From an uncultured Ruminococcus sp. (GTDB taxonomy: Bacteria; Bacillota; Clostridia; Oscillospirales; Acutalibacteraceae), in assembly GCA_900539465.1 (NCBI GenBank), contig UQCF01000001.1:254415-318414 (forward strand): a stretch of 64,000 bases of DNA, read 5' to 3'. Position 1 is the stretch's first letter. Each line of letters starts with the position of its first letter. Below are positions 25,486-34,831 of the stretch, one piece after another. The notes beneath the pieces were generated by a model, which saw nothing but the letters and a program-made list of their open reading frames with translations, had not been told where the DNA came from and did no database searches. The translations under genes and the position numbers were made by a program.

Positions 25486-26229
25486 TTATTTCTTGGGAGT
25501 TTTCATGCCTGAGGACACCATCAGCTTGTGCACCTCGTCCTCTTTAAGCTCGCGCCACTTGCCCTGCGGAAGCATGCCGAGCTTTACCGAACCGACAGCC
25601 GTTCTTTTAAGACGTGCGGTTTCAACGCCGATAGCATCGCACATTTTTCTTATCTGGCGGTTTCTGCCCTCGCGCAGAATTATCTCTATAACAACGCGCC
25701 CCTCTTGCTTGTCTATAATTCTTGCCTCTGCCGGAGCGGTCATTCTGCCGTCAATTTCGATACCGTTTCTTATCATATCAAGCTGTTCCGCCGTAATATC
25801 GGGGCGAACCGTGACTCGGTATGTCTTAGGCACATGCTTTGACGGGTGGGTCATAAAGTTTGCAAACTCGCCGTCGTTAGTCATAAGGAGCAAGCCCTCG
25901 GAGTCTTTATCGAGTCTGCCGACGGGGTAAACTCTTGTGCCGACATCCGAAACGAGCTGCGCAACGCACCTTCTGCCTCGGTCGTCCTCCATGGTTGTGA
26001 TAAAGCCTCTCGGCTTATGAAGCATGATATAGCGGTATTTTTTTGAAAATACAATCTTTTTGCCGCTGACCGTCACAGTGTCTCTTTTAGGGCTTACCTT
26101 GTCGCCGAGCTGTGCCGGGTGACCGTTGACCTTGACCTTGCCGTTTAAAATAAGCTCCTCTGCCTTGCGCCTTGATGCGACGGCGCACTGTGAAAGGTAT
26201 TTTTGAAGTCTGATTCTATCATCAGTCAT
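25486..26229 (-). CDS. rluB: 23S rRNA pseudouridine synthase RluB
   Basis: 247 residues. An N-terminal S4 RNA-binding domain ('RLQKYLSQCAVASRRKAEELI') precedes the RsuA/RluB-type catalytic domain with 'YPVGRLDKDSEGLLLMTNDG', whose Asp is the catalytic residue, and 'REGRNRQIRKM'. It makes a pseudouridine in the 23S peptidyl transferase region. In Firmicutes rluB commonly follows scpB and dacF-type genes, as here. Confidence 0.94.
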   Translation of the reverse strand: MTDDRIRLQKYLSQCAVASRRKAEELILNGKVKVNGHPAQLGDKVSPKRDTVTVSGKKIVFSKKYRYIMLHKPRGFITTMEDDRGRRCVAQLVSDVGTRVYPVGRLDKDSEGLLLMTNDGEFANFMTHPSKHVPKTYRVTVRPDITAEQLDMIRNGIEIDGRMTAPAEARIIDKQEGRVVIEIILREGRNRQIRKMCDAIGVETARLKRTAVGSVKLGMLPQGKWRELKEDEVHKLMVSSGMKTPKK

Positions 26230-26267
26230 ATTTTTGCCTTTGACGCGAAATGCGTCTTTCCTTTCTG

Positions 26268-27422
26268 TTAATGCTGAAATATATTTTTTATGTTATTTAT
26301 TATTCTTTTAAAAAATCCGTCTTGATTTTTATTTTCGCTTTCCGTCTTTTCAAAAGCTTTAAGCTCCGCGCTCTCACCTGCCGTAATCGGTGCCGAGGCA
26401 ATCACCTTGCCGGACAGAATATAATCAACTCTGCCGACTACCGCGCCCTCTTTCACCGGAGCATATAAAAAGTGCTCAAAATAAAGCTTGGTTTTTATGT
26501 TTGAAATATCTTCTGTGCAAAGCGTGACATTGCCGCATTTTAAAGATATATCGCCCTTTGTGCCGCCCGTTATCGGGATTTTGATTTTTGAAAGATCCGG
26601 CGACACGGTTTCGCCTTTAATAAGAGAAAAACCGTAGTCAAGCATTTTGCGGTGGTCGCTCCAATCCCCGGGAGCGCTCAGCGTAACCGCGACAAGCATA
26701 ACGCCGTTCCTTTGAGCGCACGAAACAAGGCATCTGCCGCTCTTTTTTGTAAAGCCTGTTTTAACGCCCACCGCACCGTCATAAATTCTCAAAAGCCGAT
26801 TATGATTGCTGAGCGTTCGCTTATACGGCGGATTGCCATAGGACACGGACTCGCTCTTTTTTGAGCAAATGTTCAAAAACTCGGGGTTTTTGACTGCCTC
26901 ACAACCGAGCAGCGCCATATCATATGCGGTGGAATAGTGCTCCTCATCATCAAGCCCGGAGGGTGTGACGAAGTTGGTGTCGTTCATGCCTATCTCTTTG
27001 GCGCGCAAATTCATCTTTTTGACAAAATTTTCGACATTGCCGCCGAGCGATATTGCCGTGACATTTGCCGCGTCGTTGCCCGATTGAAGCAGCATACCGT
27101 AAATAAGCCCCTCAAGGGTGACGGTGTCGCCCGGCAAAAGCCCCATAGAAGTGCCCTCGACATTCAGCATAGAGTCTTTAACCTTTATCACCCTGTCGGG
27201 AGTGTTCTCTTCCAGAGCCAAAAGAGAGGTCATTATTTTAGTGGTGCTCGCCATTGAGCGGCGCTCGCGAGCGTTTTTTTGATAGAGAACCTCGCCCGTC
27301 TGCACACACATCAGCGCGGCAGAGGCGGCGCTCAAATCATCGGCACCGAGCGCAAAAGCCCTGCCGCAAAGCGGCAGCGACAAAATCAGCACGGCCGCCA
27401 ACACACAGAATAATTTTTTCAC
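26268..27422 (-). CDS. dacF: D-alanyl-D-alanine carboxypeptidase, DacF type
   Basis: 384 residues from GTG 27422 behind GGTGGTGG. Signal peptide (MKKLFCVLAAVLILSLPLCGRAFA), then the penicillin-binding S11 peptidase: S59-T-T-K62, 'SGND' near residue 120 and 'KTGFTKKSGRC' (KTG box). A C-terminal beta domain is followed by an amphipathic helix (FFKRIINNIKNIF) for membrane attachment. It trims the terminal D-Ala of stem peptides. Sporulation-specific DacF is one option; a vegetative DacA-like role is also possible. Confidence 0.9.
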   Translation of the reverse strand: MKKLFCVLAAVLILSLPLCGRAFALGADDLSAASAALMCVQTGEVLYQKNARERRSMASTTKIMTSLLALEENTPDRVIKVKDSMLNVEGTSMGLLPGDTVTLEGLIYGMLLQSGNDAANVTAISLGGNVENFVKKMNLRAKEIGMNDTNFVTPSGLDDEEHYSTAYDMALLGCEAVKNPEFLNICSKKSESVSYGNPPYKRTLSNHNRLLRIYDGAVGVKTGFTKKSGRCLVSCAQRNGVMLVAVTLSAPGDWSDHRKMLDYGFSLIKGETVSPDLSKIKIPITGGTKGDISLKCGNVTLCTEDISNIKTKLYFEHFLYAPVKEGAVVGRVDYILSGKVIASAPITAGESAELKAFEKTESENKNQDGFFKRIINNIKNIFQH

Positions 27423-27473
27423 TTAACCACCACCCACAAATTATACTTATGCAGGCAGTGAGAAAAAAATCAT

Positions 27474-27899
27474 TTAGTCTTCTTCAAAAACGGATTCGAC
27501 GTCAAATTCTTCTTCGCCGTTCTTTTTATTTTTGATTTTGTCAACAACTTCCGAAAGCTTGTCTACAAGCTCCGGAAGCGAGCTTATAACTCTCTCCATG
27601 GAAGAATCGGGGCCTTCGGAGATATATTTAACACTGACGCTGCCGTTATTTATTACAAGGAATGCAACGGGTGTGAGTGTAACGCCTGCTCCGCCGCCGC
27701 CGCCGAAAAGCTCTTTAGCCGATTTTGAGGGAAAATCCGAACCGCCCGAGGCAAATCCGTAGGTAACCTTTGAAACGGGAATTACCTTTATGCCCTGGCC
27801 TGCGTCAATGGGATCGCCTATAATAGTGCGCGAATCGACCATGTCTTTTATTTTGTCAATAGTCGTGCCGAGGATTCCTGCTGCAGATTGTTCTTTCAT
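27474..27899 (-). CDS. gerW: GerW-family spore protein (YtfJ)
   Basis: 141 residues. 'IIGDPIDAGQGIKVIPVSKVTYGFASGGS' and a Gly-rich stretch 'LFGGGGGAGVTLTPVAFLVI' are hallmarks of GerW/YtfJ, a forespore protein needed for germination in Bacillus. The start overlaps the stop of the DUF2953 gene by one base (TAATG), mirroring the Bacillus ytfI-ytfJ pair. Confidence 0.92.
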   Translation of the reverse strand: MKEQSAAGILGTTIDKIKDMVDSRTIIGDPIDAGQGIKVIPVSKVTYGFASGGSDFPSKSAKELFGGGGGAGVTLTPVAFLVINNGSVSVKYISEGPDSSMERVISSLPELVDKLSEVVDKIKNKKNGEEEFDVESVFEED

Positions 27900-28672
27900 T
27901 ATATTTTTCCGCCTTTCTGAGTCTCGGCATTTTCTGCCTCGACCGATATTTTGGTTTTATTCTTCTCAGCCTCTTTCGAGACTGCTTTTTGCTTTGCCGC
28001 CTGCCTTTTTGAGGCATTTTTGGAGTTTGTAATGAGCACTTTTATAAGCTCAACTCCGAGTGAGAACACGAGCGAAATGCACGCACCGATGAGCTTCAGC
28101 GGTATCAAATTCAGGCTCAATTTAAAAGCACCCTGAGATTTGCCGCCTAAAAAATCGGGGTTGATTTTGACCGAGCAATTTTTTGAGTGCACGGTGCTCA
28201 ATATGTAGCCGAGCGGAGGATAAACCGCCGCGCAAACCTTGCCGTATTTTTGTGCCGTGTTTGCCGCGTCGCCGTCCGCAACATTTATCCTGAGCCAAAG
28301 AGTTTTTATATAAAAGCTTCTGCCGATTTTGCCCATACCTTTTTTAAGCTTTGCGGCAACGGTTGAAATAAGCTCTATTATACCTGAAACGCCTTGGTCG
28401 TTATAGAATGTTTTGATGAAATTATCGGACTTTTCTTTGGGTTTCTCTTCTTTTTCTTCCTTTTTATCGTCCTTTTTTTCATCTTTGGGCTTTTTTTCTT
28501 TTTTCTTTTTTTTATTTTTCTTTTCCTTCGGAGGGTAAATATAATACTTTATAAAAAGATACCTGATATATAAGACGAACTCTTCGTTATACTCGGAGTA
28601 AATATTGACCGGTATAGCCAGTATCAGCATTATAAAAATTATTATTCCGAGTATTATAAGCAAAGCTGTCAA
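27899..28672 (-). CDS. DUF2953 membrane protein (YtfI-like)
   Basis: 257 residues from TTG 28672 behind GGAGGTGAT. One N-terminal helix (ALLIILGIIIFIMLILAI), then a highly charged Lys/Glu-rich stretch (residues about 50-85) and a beta-rich part with 'KTLWLRINVADGDAANTAQKYGKVCAAVYPPL' typical of DUF2953; a second hydrophobic region near residue 200. It always sits next to gerW and is thought to be a sporulation-linked membrane protein; function unknown. Confidence 0.85.
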   Translation of the reverse strand: MTALLIILGIIIFIMLILAIPVNIYSEYNEEFVLYIRYLFIKYYIYPPKEKKNKKKKKEKKPKDEKKDDKKEEKEEKPKEKSDNFIKTFYNDQGVSGIIELISTVAAKLKKGMGKIGRSFYIKTLWLRINVADGDAANTAQKYGKVCAAVYPPLGYILSTVHSKNCSVKINPDFLGGKSQGAFKLSLNLIPLKLIGACISLVFSLGVELIKVLITNSKNASKRQAAKQKAVSKEAEKNKTKISVEAENAETQKGGKI

Positions 28673-28703
28673 AATATCACCTCCGTTAATTTATACGTTA
28701 TAA

Positions 28704-29315
28704 TTATTCTTTTTCGCTCTCTTCATTTGCCGAATTTTCTGCATTTTCGGCAGTTAAATCAAGCGAGAGCTGATCGGGAAGCTCCTGCTTTTTAGGCATA
28801 TCCTCATGCTCGGGAAGATCCGGCAATTCATCAAGAGAGCTTACGCTGAAGCACTTTAAGAACTCCGGTGTTGTGCCGTAAAGAAGCGGTCTGCCGGGTA
28901 AATCAAGCCGTCCTTTTTCTTCAATAAGTCCCTTTTGGCAAAGGGTTGCCATAACGCCGGAGCAATCCACTCCCCTGACCTGCTCAACAAAAGATTTTGT
29001 AACGGGCTGGTTATACGCAACAACCGCCAGCACCTCAAATGCCGCATTTGAGAGAGGAGTATTTTTCTTGATTTCCAGCACGGCGCGAACCTTGTCGGCA
29101 TATTCGCTCCTTGTGCAAAGCTGAAATTCATCATCCATTCTCACAAGGCAAACGCCGCTGCCGCGCTCGTCAAGGCTGTCGCCGAGGTTTGTGAGCAGAT
29201 TTTCGGCATATTCCGGCTCAATCTCGAGCGCTTCGGCGATACGCTGATATTCTATCGGCTCACCGGAGGCAAAAAGTATCGCCTCAACCGCCGCCTGCAT
29301 TTCGTCAACTTTCAA
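28704..29315 (-). CDS. scpB: segregation and condensation protein B
   Basis: 203 residues from TTG 29315, preferred because GGGGAGG stands 6 nt upstream inside the scpA end; an ATG at 29300 has no good site. Two winged-helix domains are visible ('MQAAVEAILFASGEPI', 'NAAFEVLAVVAYNQPVTKSFVEQVRGVD'). ScpB dimers bind ScpA and the SMC ATPase to form bacterial condensin. The gene overlaps scpA by 11 bp. The acidic, Glu-rich tail is usual. Confidence 0.93.
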   Translation of the reverse strand: MKVDEMQAAVEAILFASGEPIEYQRIAEALEIEPEYAENLLTNLGDSLDERGSGVCLVRMDDEFQLCTRSEYADKVRAVLEIKKNTPLSNAAFEVLAVVAYNQPVTKSFVEQVRGVDCSGVMATLCQKGLIEEKGRLDLPGRPLLYGTTPEFLKCFSVSSLDELPDLPEHEDMPKKQELPDQLSLDLTAENAENSANEESEKE

Positions 29316-30048
29316 AATAATCCTCCCCAATTTCATAATCCGGGTCGTCCGAAAGCATCTCGACCTCGGCATCGCTGCCGCTGCCGGACACCGCGACTTT
29401 TTTATCCTTGGCAAGAGAAAGCAGCGCGAGGAACGTTGCTACCATTTCGGAGCGAGACTCGGCGGACTCAAAAAATTCCGAAAACTTCTGCTTTTTCTTT
29501 TTAAACAGCTTATTCATTATGTAGCGAACTCTTGCGGCAATCGGCACAATTTTGTGCGCCACTATACCCGAGAACGCCTCAATCGGCGGCGGAAGATTGC
29601 GTTTGCCCCTGCCGACAGCCGAAAGATATGCTCTGAAAAGCTCTATCGGCTCATGAAGTCTTTTATATTTCATATCGGGCGGTATTTTTTGCGCCGCGCG
29701 CGATATATGGTCAAGGTCAACCTGTTCGCTTAATTTGCCAGCCATTATCTGACAGTCGCGGTACTCCGAAAGCTCGCCCTGGAGTTCTTCTTTAAGTGCC
29801 TGCGCCTCCTCCTCATGCACGGGAAGGAGCGAAACCGTCTTAATATATACGAGCCTTGCCGCCATCTCAACAAATTCGCTTGCAACGTCCATATCCGCAA
29901 GTTGCATCTGCCGCACATAGTCGAGATACTGCTCGACAAGCTGCCAAATAGGTATATCGTTTATATCTATTTTATGCTTGCTTATCAGGTGCAGGAGCAA
30001 ATCCATAGGCCCCTCAAACACCTCTAACTTGTATGATAAAGCTTCCAT
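29305..30048 (-). CDS. scpA: segregation and condensation protein A
   Basis: 247 residues. 'YKLEVFEGPMDLLLHLISKHKIDINDIPI' is the signature N-terminus that binds the SMC head; the C-terminal winged helix is at about residues 175-230. ScpA is the kleisin of the SMC complex. It is coupled to scpB by overlap and follows the site-2 protease gene by 12 bp. Confidence 0.95.
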   Translation of the reverse strand: MEALSYKLEVFEGPMDLLLHLISKHKIDINDIPIWQLVEQYLDYVRQMQLADMDVASEFVEMAARLVYIKTVSLLPVHEEEAQALKEELQGELSEYRDCQIMAGKLSEQVDLDHISRAAQKIPPDMKYKRLHEPIELFRAYLSAVGRGKRNLPPPIEAFSGIVAHKIVPIAARVRYIMNKLFKKKKQKFSEFFESAESRSEMVATFLALLSLAKDKKVAVSGSGSDAEVEMLSDDPDYEIGEDYFES

Positions 30049-30060
30049 AAAAAACTCCGT

Positions 30061-30726
30061 TTATATTATAAGGTCTGCAAAAGTAACAAATGCTTTGAAC
30101 AAGAAGTTCGACATTGCCGATATGGGCTTTGAAAACGCGCCCGTGAGCAGAAGCACCATAATCGCAATCATTATATATCTTTCATACTTCATTATTTTAA
30201 AGTATGTTTCGGTGGGCAATATCGCGGTGAGAATACGCGAGCCGTCAAGCGGCGGTATGGGAATGAGGTTAAACACCGCAAGATTTATATTTATGATTGC
30301 ACAGTAAAGGAAAAACACAGAGAAAGCCGTGGCGATAATTCCGCCCGAGGAATATCTATATATCGCGACATAACAGAATGCGCTCAAAAGCGCAACCAAA
30401 AGGTTTGACACGGGGCCTGCGAACGCAATAAGCGCCATTGCAAGCTTTTTATTTTTAAGTTTTGTTTTATAAGGATTTACCGGCACGGGCTTTGCATAGC
30501 CGAAGCCGACGAGAAGAATCATCAGTGCGCCGAGCCAATCGACATGAGCGAGCGGTGAAAGCGTAAGTCTGCCGCTCACTCTTGCGGTGTCGTCACCCAT
30601 TTTATCCGCTACCCAAGCATGGGCGAACTCATGTATGGGCAAAATACAAAACACCACAAAAGCACTGACGCACAGTCCGACAATTATATCGACCGCGTTG
30701 CCGCCGCGTATAAGGTCTAAAAGCAT
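30061..30726 (-). CDS. site-2 protease family (M50) membrane metalloprotease
   Basis: 221 residues, five or six membrane helices. The zinc motif 'PIHEFAHAWVADKMGD' (HExxH) is in an early helix and 'NLIPIPPLDGSRIL' (the second motif with the metal-binding Asp) lies near residue 160. This short form, without a PDZ domain, is common beside scpA in Firmicutes. Target proteins are unknown. Confidence 0.92.
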   Translation of the reverse strand: MLLDLIRGGNAVDIIVGLCVSAFVVFCILPIHEFAHAWVADKMGDDTARVSGRLTLSPLAHVDWLGALMILLVGFGYAKPVPVNPYKTKLKNKKLAMALIAFAGPVSNLLVALLSAFCYVAIYRYSSGGIIATAFSVFFLYCAIININLAVFNLIPIPPLDGSRILTAILPTETYFKIMKYERYIMIAIMVLLLTGAFSKPISAMSNFLFKAFVTFADLII

Positions 30727-30730
30727 AAAA

Positions 30731-31579
30731 TCATCCTATTCGTTTAACTGCGGTCACCACTCTGGGTATTCCGCTTAAATCGTTTATTGTATCAACACTG
30801 CCGCCCGCAAGATAAAAGAGCTGTGAAACGTCCTCTGCCTGCGATTCGCCGCATTCTACGGCAATAAAACCGTCTGCCTTGAGCCTCGGCAGCCAAACCG
30901 CTGCAAGAATTTTATAAAAATCCAAGCCGTCCGCACCGCCGTCAAGCGCGGTTTTGGGCTCTTTTTGCACTTCTTTTTGCAAAAACGGTATCTCTTCTGA
31001 TTTTATATAAGGCGGATTTGACAAAATGCAGTCTGCCTCAACTCCGCCGAGAAGCGATTTATCGGCAATGTCACCGCATATAAGCTCAACATTCTTTACC
31101 TTGTTGAGTTTTATATTCTTTTTAAGATACTCGCAGGCTTCTTTTGATTTTTCAACCGCATATACCTTGGCTTTTGGGAACTGCTTTGCAACGCTTATCG
31201 CAATGCATCCGCTGCCCGAGCAAAGGTCAAAAACAACGGGTTCTTTCACATTTGAAAGCCGCACCTTAGCAGTTTCGGGTAAAAGCTCGGTTTCGGGGCG
31301 GGGTATCAAAACGCCCTCGCCGACCTCAAACGGCAAACCCATAAACTCCCACCTGCCGAGAATATACTGAAGCGGCTCGCCTGCTATGCGGCGGCGTATG
31401 AGCGAAAGAAACGCAATTTCGTCTTTCTTTTTAACCTCTTTGTCTTTTTTGAGAGCAAACTGCGTTGAGTTTATTTTAAGAGCGTGCTCCATAAGCCAGC
31501 GCGCGTCAAAAAATGCATTTTCAATAAAAGCATAATCGAGCATTTCCGCTCCCTGCCTGTATAACTCATTGACCGTCAT
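30731..31579 (-). CDS. prmC: peptide chain release factor glutamine methyltransferase
   Basis: 282 residues from ATG 31579 (AGAGG at 9-nt spacing; the ATG at 31588 touches the site). N-terminal helical domain, then a Rossmann methyltransferase with 'VFDLCSGSGCIAIS' and the catalytic 'LSNPPYIKSEEI'. It methylates the GGQ glutamine of release factors. It overlaps the DUF1385 stop by 14 bp. prfA is not in this window. Confidence 0.94.
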   Translation of the reverse strand: MTVNELYRQGAEMLDYAFIENAFFDARWLMEHALKINSTQFALKKDKEVKKKDEIAFLSLIRRRIAGEPLQYILGRWEFMGLPFEVGEGVLIPRPETELLPETAKVRLSNVKEPVVFDLCSGSGCIAISVAKQFPKAKVYAVEKSKEACEYLKKNIKLNKVKNVELICGDIADKSLLGGVEADCILSNPPYIKSEEIPFLQKEVQKEPKTALDGGADGLDFYKILAAVWLPRLKADGFIAVECGESQAEDVSQLFYLAGGSVDTINDLSGIPRVVTAVKRIG

Positions 31580-32582
31580 TGTTATCATCCTCTGTAAGTT
31601 CTACGGGGTAAATGACTTCTTCCTGACCATCGTTTAAACCGAGGCACTCTTTTGTTGCGGCAATCGCAACCTCTATAATATCGTCTGTCGGCTCTTTGGT
31701 TGTTATGCGCTGCATCCAAAGACCCGGTGCCGAACTGATTTTGACAAAGAGATTATCATGGCCGCCCGCATATTTGAGAACCTCGTAGCTTATGCCCAAA
31801 AGCACGGGTAAGAGCAGGATTTTAACACACATCCATATAGCTCTCGAAGCACGAAGCTCCGGGAAAAGCACCGCAATAAGTGATGTGACAAGTATGCTTA
31901 TGAGAATAACGAGAAAAATGAAGCTCGTGCCGCATCTCGGATGAAATCTTGTCTGCGCTCTGACGTTATCCACCGTAAGAGGCAGACCCTTTTCATAGCA
32001 AAAGATTGATTTATGCTCTGCGCCGTGGTACATAAATACCCGTCTTATATCTTTCATATAGCTGACTGCAAGCATATAAAGCACAAACAAAATGCCTCTT
32101 ACAACACCCTCTATAAAGGGTTTATATTTTGTTATGTCGGTTTTTAAAAGAGTCTCTAATCCGTCTGCCAAAAGGCTCGGCAGCCAAACAAAAAGTAAAA
32201 ACGCGAGCGCAAAGCCGAGCACTGCCGAGATAACGCCTATAACCGTCATCATTTTAGGACCGAAATGATCTGTCAGCCATTTATCGAGCTTTGACATATC
32301 CTCTTCGCCGCCGTCCTCAATATCCATTGATGTTTTCTCGGCGGATTCCATCATACATTTATATGTGAAAATCATTTGGTCCACAAAATTTATCGGACCT
32401 CTGATAAAAGGTATTCTTGCAATTTTATGTTTATCTTTTAGCATAGTCTGCTTTTTGAGCTGGGTCTCGATAGAGCCGTCAGGCATTCTCAAAGACATAC
32501 CGACGCCTTTGGGGCCTATCATCATAATGCCCTCCATAAGTGCGGAGCCGCCTATGCTGTATTTTTTATTTTCTTCAGACAT
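31566..32582 (-). CDS. DUF1385 membrane protein (YqhQ-like)
   Basis: 338 residues. 'YSIGGSALMEGIMMIGPKGVGM' at the N-terminus and 'MYHGAEHKSIFCYEKG' with 'RFHPRCGTSFIFLVILISI' in the middle are the DUF1385 signatures; about five membrane helices between residues 110 and 285. The His/Cys pattern suggests metal binding but no activity is known. It usually precedes prmC and prfA in Firmicutes. The start shares one base with the histidine kinase stop. Confidence 0.88.
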   Translation of the reverse strand: MSEENKKYSIGGSALMEGIMMIGPKGVGMSLRMPDGSIETQLKKQTMLKDKHKIARIPFIRGPINFVDQMIFTYKCMMESAEKTSMDIEDGGEEDMSKLDKWLTDHFGPKMMTVIGVISAVLGFALAFLLFVWLPSLLADGLETLLKTDITKYKPFIEGVVRGILFVLYMLAVSYMKDIRRVFMYHGAEHKSIFCYEKGLPLTVDNVRAQTRFHPRCGTSFIFLVILISILVTSLIAVLFPELRASRAIWMCVKILLLPVLLGISYEVLKYAGGHDNLFVKISSAPGLWMQRITTKEPTDDIIEVAIAATKECLGLNDGQEEVIYPVELTEDDNNDGQ

Positions 32583-34093
32583 TATTCATCCTCCTGTAAA
32601 TTTTTTTCGTTTTCTGCCGCTATGGCTGCTTCTATATCCCACTCCTCGCCGAGTTCGACATGATCTATATCAAACCCGAGAGTGACGGTTGTACCCTCGC
32701 CGAGCACACTGTCAATATCCAGCGTACCTTTATGGAGCTTAACTATTTCATCTGCAACGGCAAGCCCTATGCCGGAGCCGTGAACAGTCATGTTGGTTTT
32801 ATAGAATTTTTCTTTGACATGAGGCAAATCCTCTGCCGAAATTCCGCAGCCGGTGTCGCTTATGGTGATTTTTATTTTATCATCCGCAACATCTGCCGTT
32901 ACGTTAATCTTGCCGCCCTGCTTTGTGTATTTGAGGGCATTGTCAAGTATATTTACAAACACCTGCTTGATTCTGTCCGCGTCACCGTCCATAGGAGCGG
33001 GAAGGTCGGGTGCGTTATAAACAAGATCCACGCCCTCTCTTGTTGCTCTGTCTTTAAAAGCAAACACAGTCTCGTCAAGCTCGGCAAGAATATCCATTTT
33101 TTCAATTCTCAAAGAGAGCGCACCGTTTTGTATTCTTGAAAAGTCGAGCAATTCCTCAACTATTCCCGAAAGACGGGTTGCCTCGTCTATTATGACGTTC
33201 ATACCTCTTTGAGTAAGTGCGGGGTCGGTGTCGCTGACCTGAAGAATTGTTTCGCCCCAGCCTTTAATGGCGGTGAGCGGAGTTCTCAGCTCATGCGATA
33301 CAGTTGAAATAAAGTCGTTTTTTAATCTGTCTGCCGTGCTGATTTCGGCAGCCATGTTGTTAATTGAGTCGCAAAGCTCGCCTATCTCATCTTTGTAAAG
33401 ATAGTGGTCAATCCGTGCGTCCATATTGCCGCCGGCTATGAGCTTTGTTGTCTCGTTAATCTCTTTTATAGGCTTTACGATAGAGCTTACAAATATAAAG
33501 CCCGAAATTAAAACAATCAGCGCAATTATAAGAAAGACAAAGCCTATCATGCAGTAAACCGTTATAAGCTGAGAATCCACGGCGTCTAACGAGGTAATAT
33601 ATCTGACCGCACCGCGCACAGCCGAATTATCGTCTTTAATGAGAGTGGTAACGGCCATTATTTTTTCGCCTGATTCTATCTTACCCTCCCAACTTGTAAA
33701 AAGGCTTTCGTCTTTTGAATCAAGTGCCTCGTAATAATCCGGCATTTCGGGGTAGCTTATGCCGAAGCCGCTTGATGAAACAATGACCTTGCCGGATTTG
33801 TCTATAACCCAGACCTCGGCAGAGGATTTCTCCGAAAATTCGGATACAAAATCTACCGCGCCTGCTGCAAATTCGGCGTCTGTTGTGTAAGAGTTAAAAT
33901 AATTTGTAACTATACCGCTCGAGTAACTTCTGAGTTTATTATAGACGGTGTCGTAATAATAATTTCTGACAAAAAATCCGCAGACAAAACATATTACAAG
34001 AAGAATTGCGACCGTGAGTACAGCCGATCTGAACAGCCAGCGCTTTGTAAGCGCTCCGAAGCCTTCTATTCTTTTGATATGCAGCTTAGCCAA
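32582..34093 (-). CDS. membrane sensor histidine kinase
   Basis: 503 residues from TTG 34093 behind AAAGGCGGTG. Two membrane helices (near residues 20-45 and 180-210) bracket an extracellular domain of about 130 residues; then HAMP, a HisKA dimerisation helix with 'FISTVSHELRTPL' (phospho-accepting His), and an HATPase domain with 'NILDNALKYT', 'DTGCGIS' and 'GSGIGLAV'. It should phosphorylate the response regulator encoded 36 bp upstream. The overall order response regulator, kinase and lipoprotein suggests an envelope sensor. The signal is unknown. Confidence 0.92.
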   Translation of the reverse strand: MAKLHIKRIEGFGALTKRWLFRSAVLTVAILLVICFVCGFFVRNYYYDTVYNKLRSYSSGIVTNYFNSYTTDAEFAAGAVDFVSEFSEKSSAEVWVIDKSGKVIVSSSGFGISYPEMPDYYEALDSKDESLFTSWEGKIESGEKIMAVTTLIKDDNSAVRGAVRYITSLDAVDSQLITVYCMIGFVFLIIALIVLISGFIFVSSIVKPIKEINETTKLIAGGNMDARIDHYLYKDEIGELCDSINNMAAEISTADRLKNDFISTVSHELRTPLTAIKGWGETILQVSDTDPALTQRGMNVIIDEATRLSGIVEELLDFSRIQNGALSLRIEKMDILAELDETVFAFKDRATREGVDLVYNAPDLPAPMDGDADRIKQVFVNILDNALKYTKQGGKINVTADVADDKIKITISDTGCGISAEDLPHVKEKFYKTNMTVHGSGIGLAVADEIVKLHKGTLDIDSVLGEGTTVTLGFDIDHVELGEEWDIEAAIAAENEKNLQEDE

Positions 34094-34129
34094 CGGTCAC
34101 ACCGCCTTTCGTAATAAATTAAAAGTTTT

Positions 34130-34831
34130 TTATGACACCCATTTGTATCCGAGACCCCATATTGTAAGCAAGTGCTTGGGGTTTGAGGGTTCGTCCTCTA
34201 TTTTTTTTCTTATTCGTCTTATATTTACGTCAACTATTTTTTCTTCGCCTGCGTGACTGTCGCCCCAGACCTTATTAAGTATTGCCGTTCTGCCTAATGC
34301 CGAACCTTGGTTTTGAAAGAAATATTCCATAATCTGAAACTCAACCTGCGTGAGGTCTATCGGAATATTGTTTTTGGTAAACACCCTGTTTTTTGCATTG
34401 AGTGAAAATTCACCCGAAACGATTTCATCATCGCTGTTCTCTTTGGGAGAGTTAATCATCGCAACGCGCCTGTAAATCGCGTCTACCCTTGCCATAAGCT
34501 CCGACGGTGAAAACGGTTTTGTAACGTAATCGTCCGCACCGTTTAAAAGACCCGAGACCTTATCCATCTCCTGCGTTTTGGCGGTGAGCATGACAATACC
34601 GAGCGTGTTGTCTTTTTTTCTGAGCTGTTTGCAAACCTCAAAACCGTCCATATTCGGCATCATAATATCAAGAAGTGCAACCGCTATATCTCCCGAACAG
34701 GCGTCGTATTGCTCAAGAGCCTGCAAGCCGTCGCAAGCCTCAACGGTTTCATATCCGGCACGCTTGAGGTTGATAACTATAAACTCTCTTATCGCCTGCT
34801 CGTCTTCTGCAACAAGTACTCTTTTTGTCAT
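34130..34831 (-). CDS. OmpR/PhoB-family response regulator
   Basis: 233 residues. Receiver domain with 'VLVAEDEQAIREF', phospho-accepting Asp in 'VALLDIMMPNMDGFE' and Lys in 'YVTKPFSPSELMARV'; C-terminal winged helix with 'LTQVEFQIMEYFFQNQG' and 'VNIRRIRKKIE'. It is the DNA-binding partner of the adjacent kinase. The start overlaps the lipoprotein stop by 4 bp. Confidence 0.94.
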   Translation of the reverse strand: MTKRVLVAEDEQAIREFIVINLKRAGYETVEACDGLQALEQYDACSGDIAVALLDIMMPNMDGFEVCKQLRKKDNTLGIVMLTAKTQEMDKVSGLLNGADDYVTKPFSPSELMARVDAIYRRVAMINSPKENSDDEIVSGEFSLNAKNRVFTKNNIPIDLTQVEFQIMEYFFQNQGSALGRTAILNKVWGDSHAGEEKIVDVNIRRIRKKIEDEPSNPKHLLTIWGLGYKWVS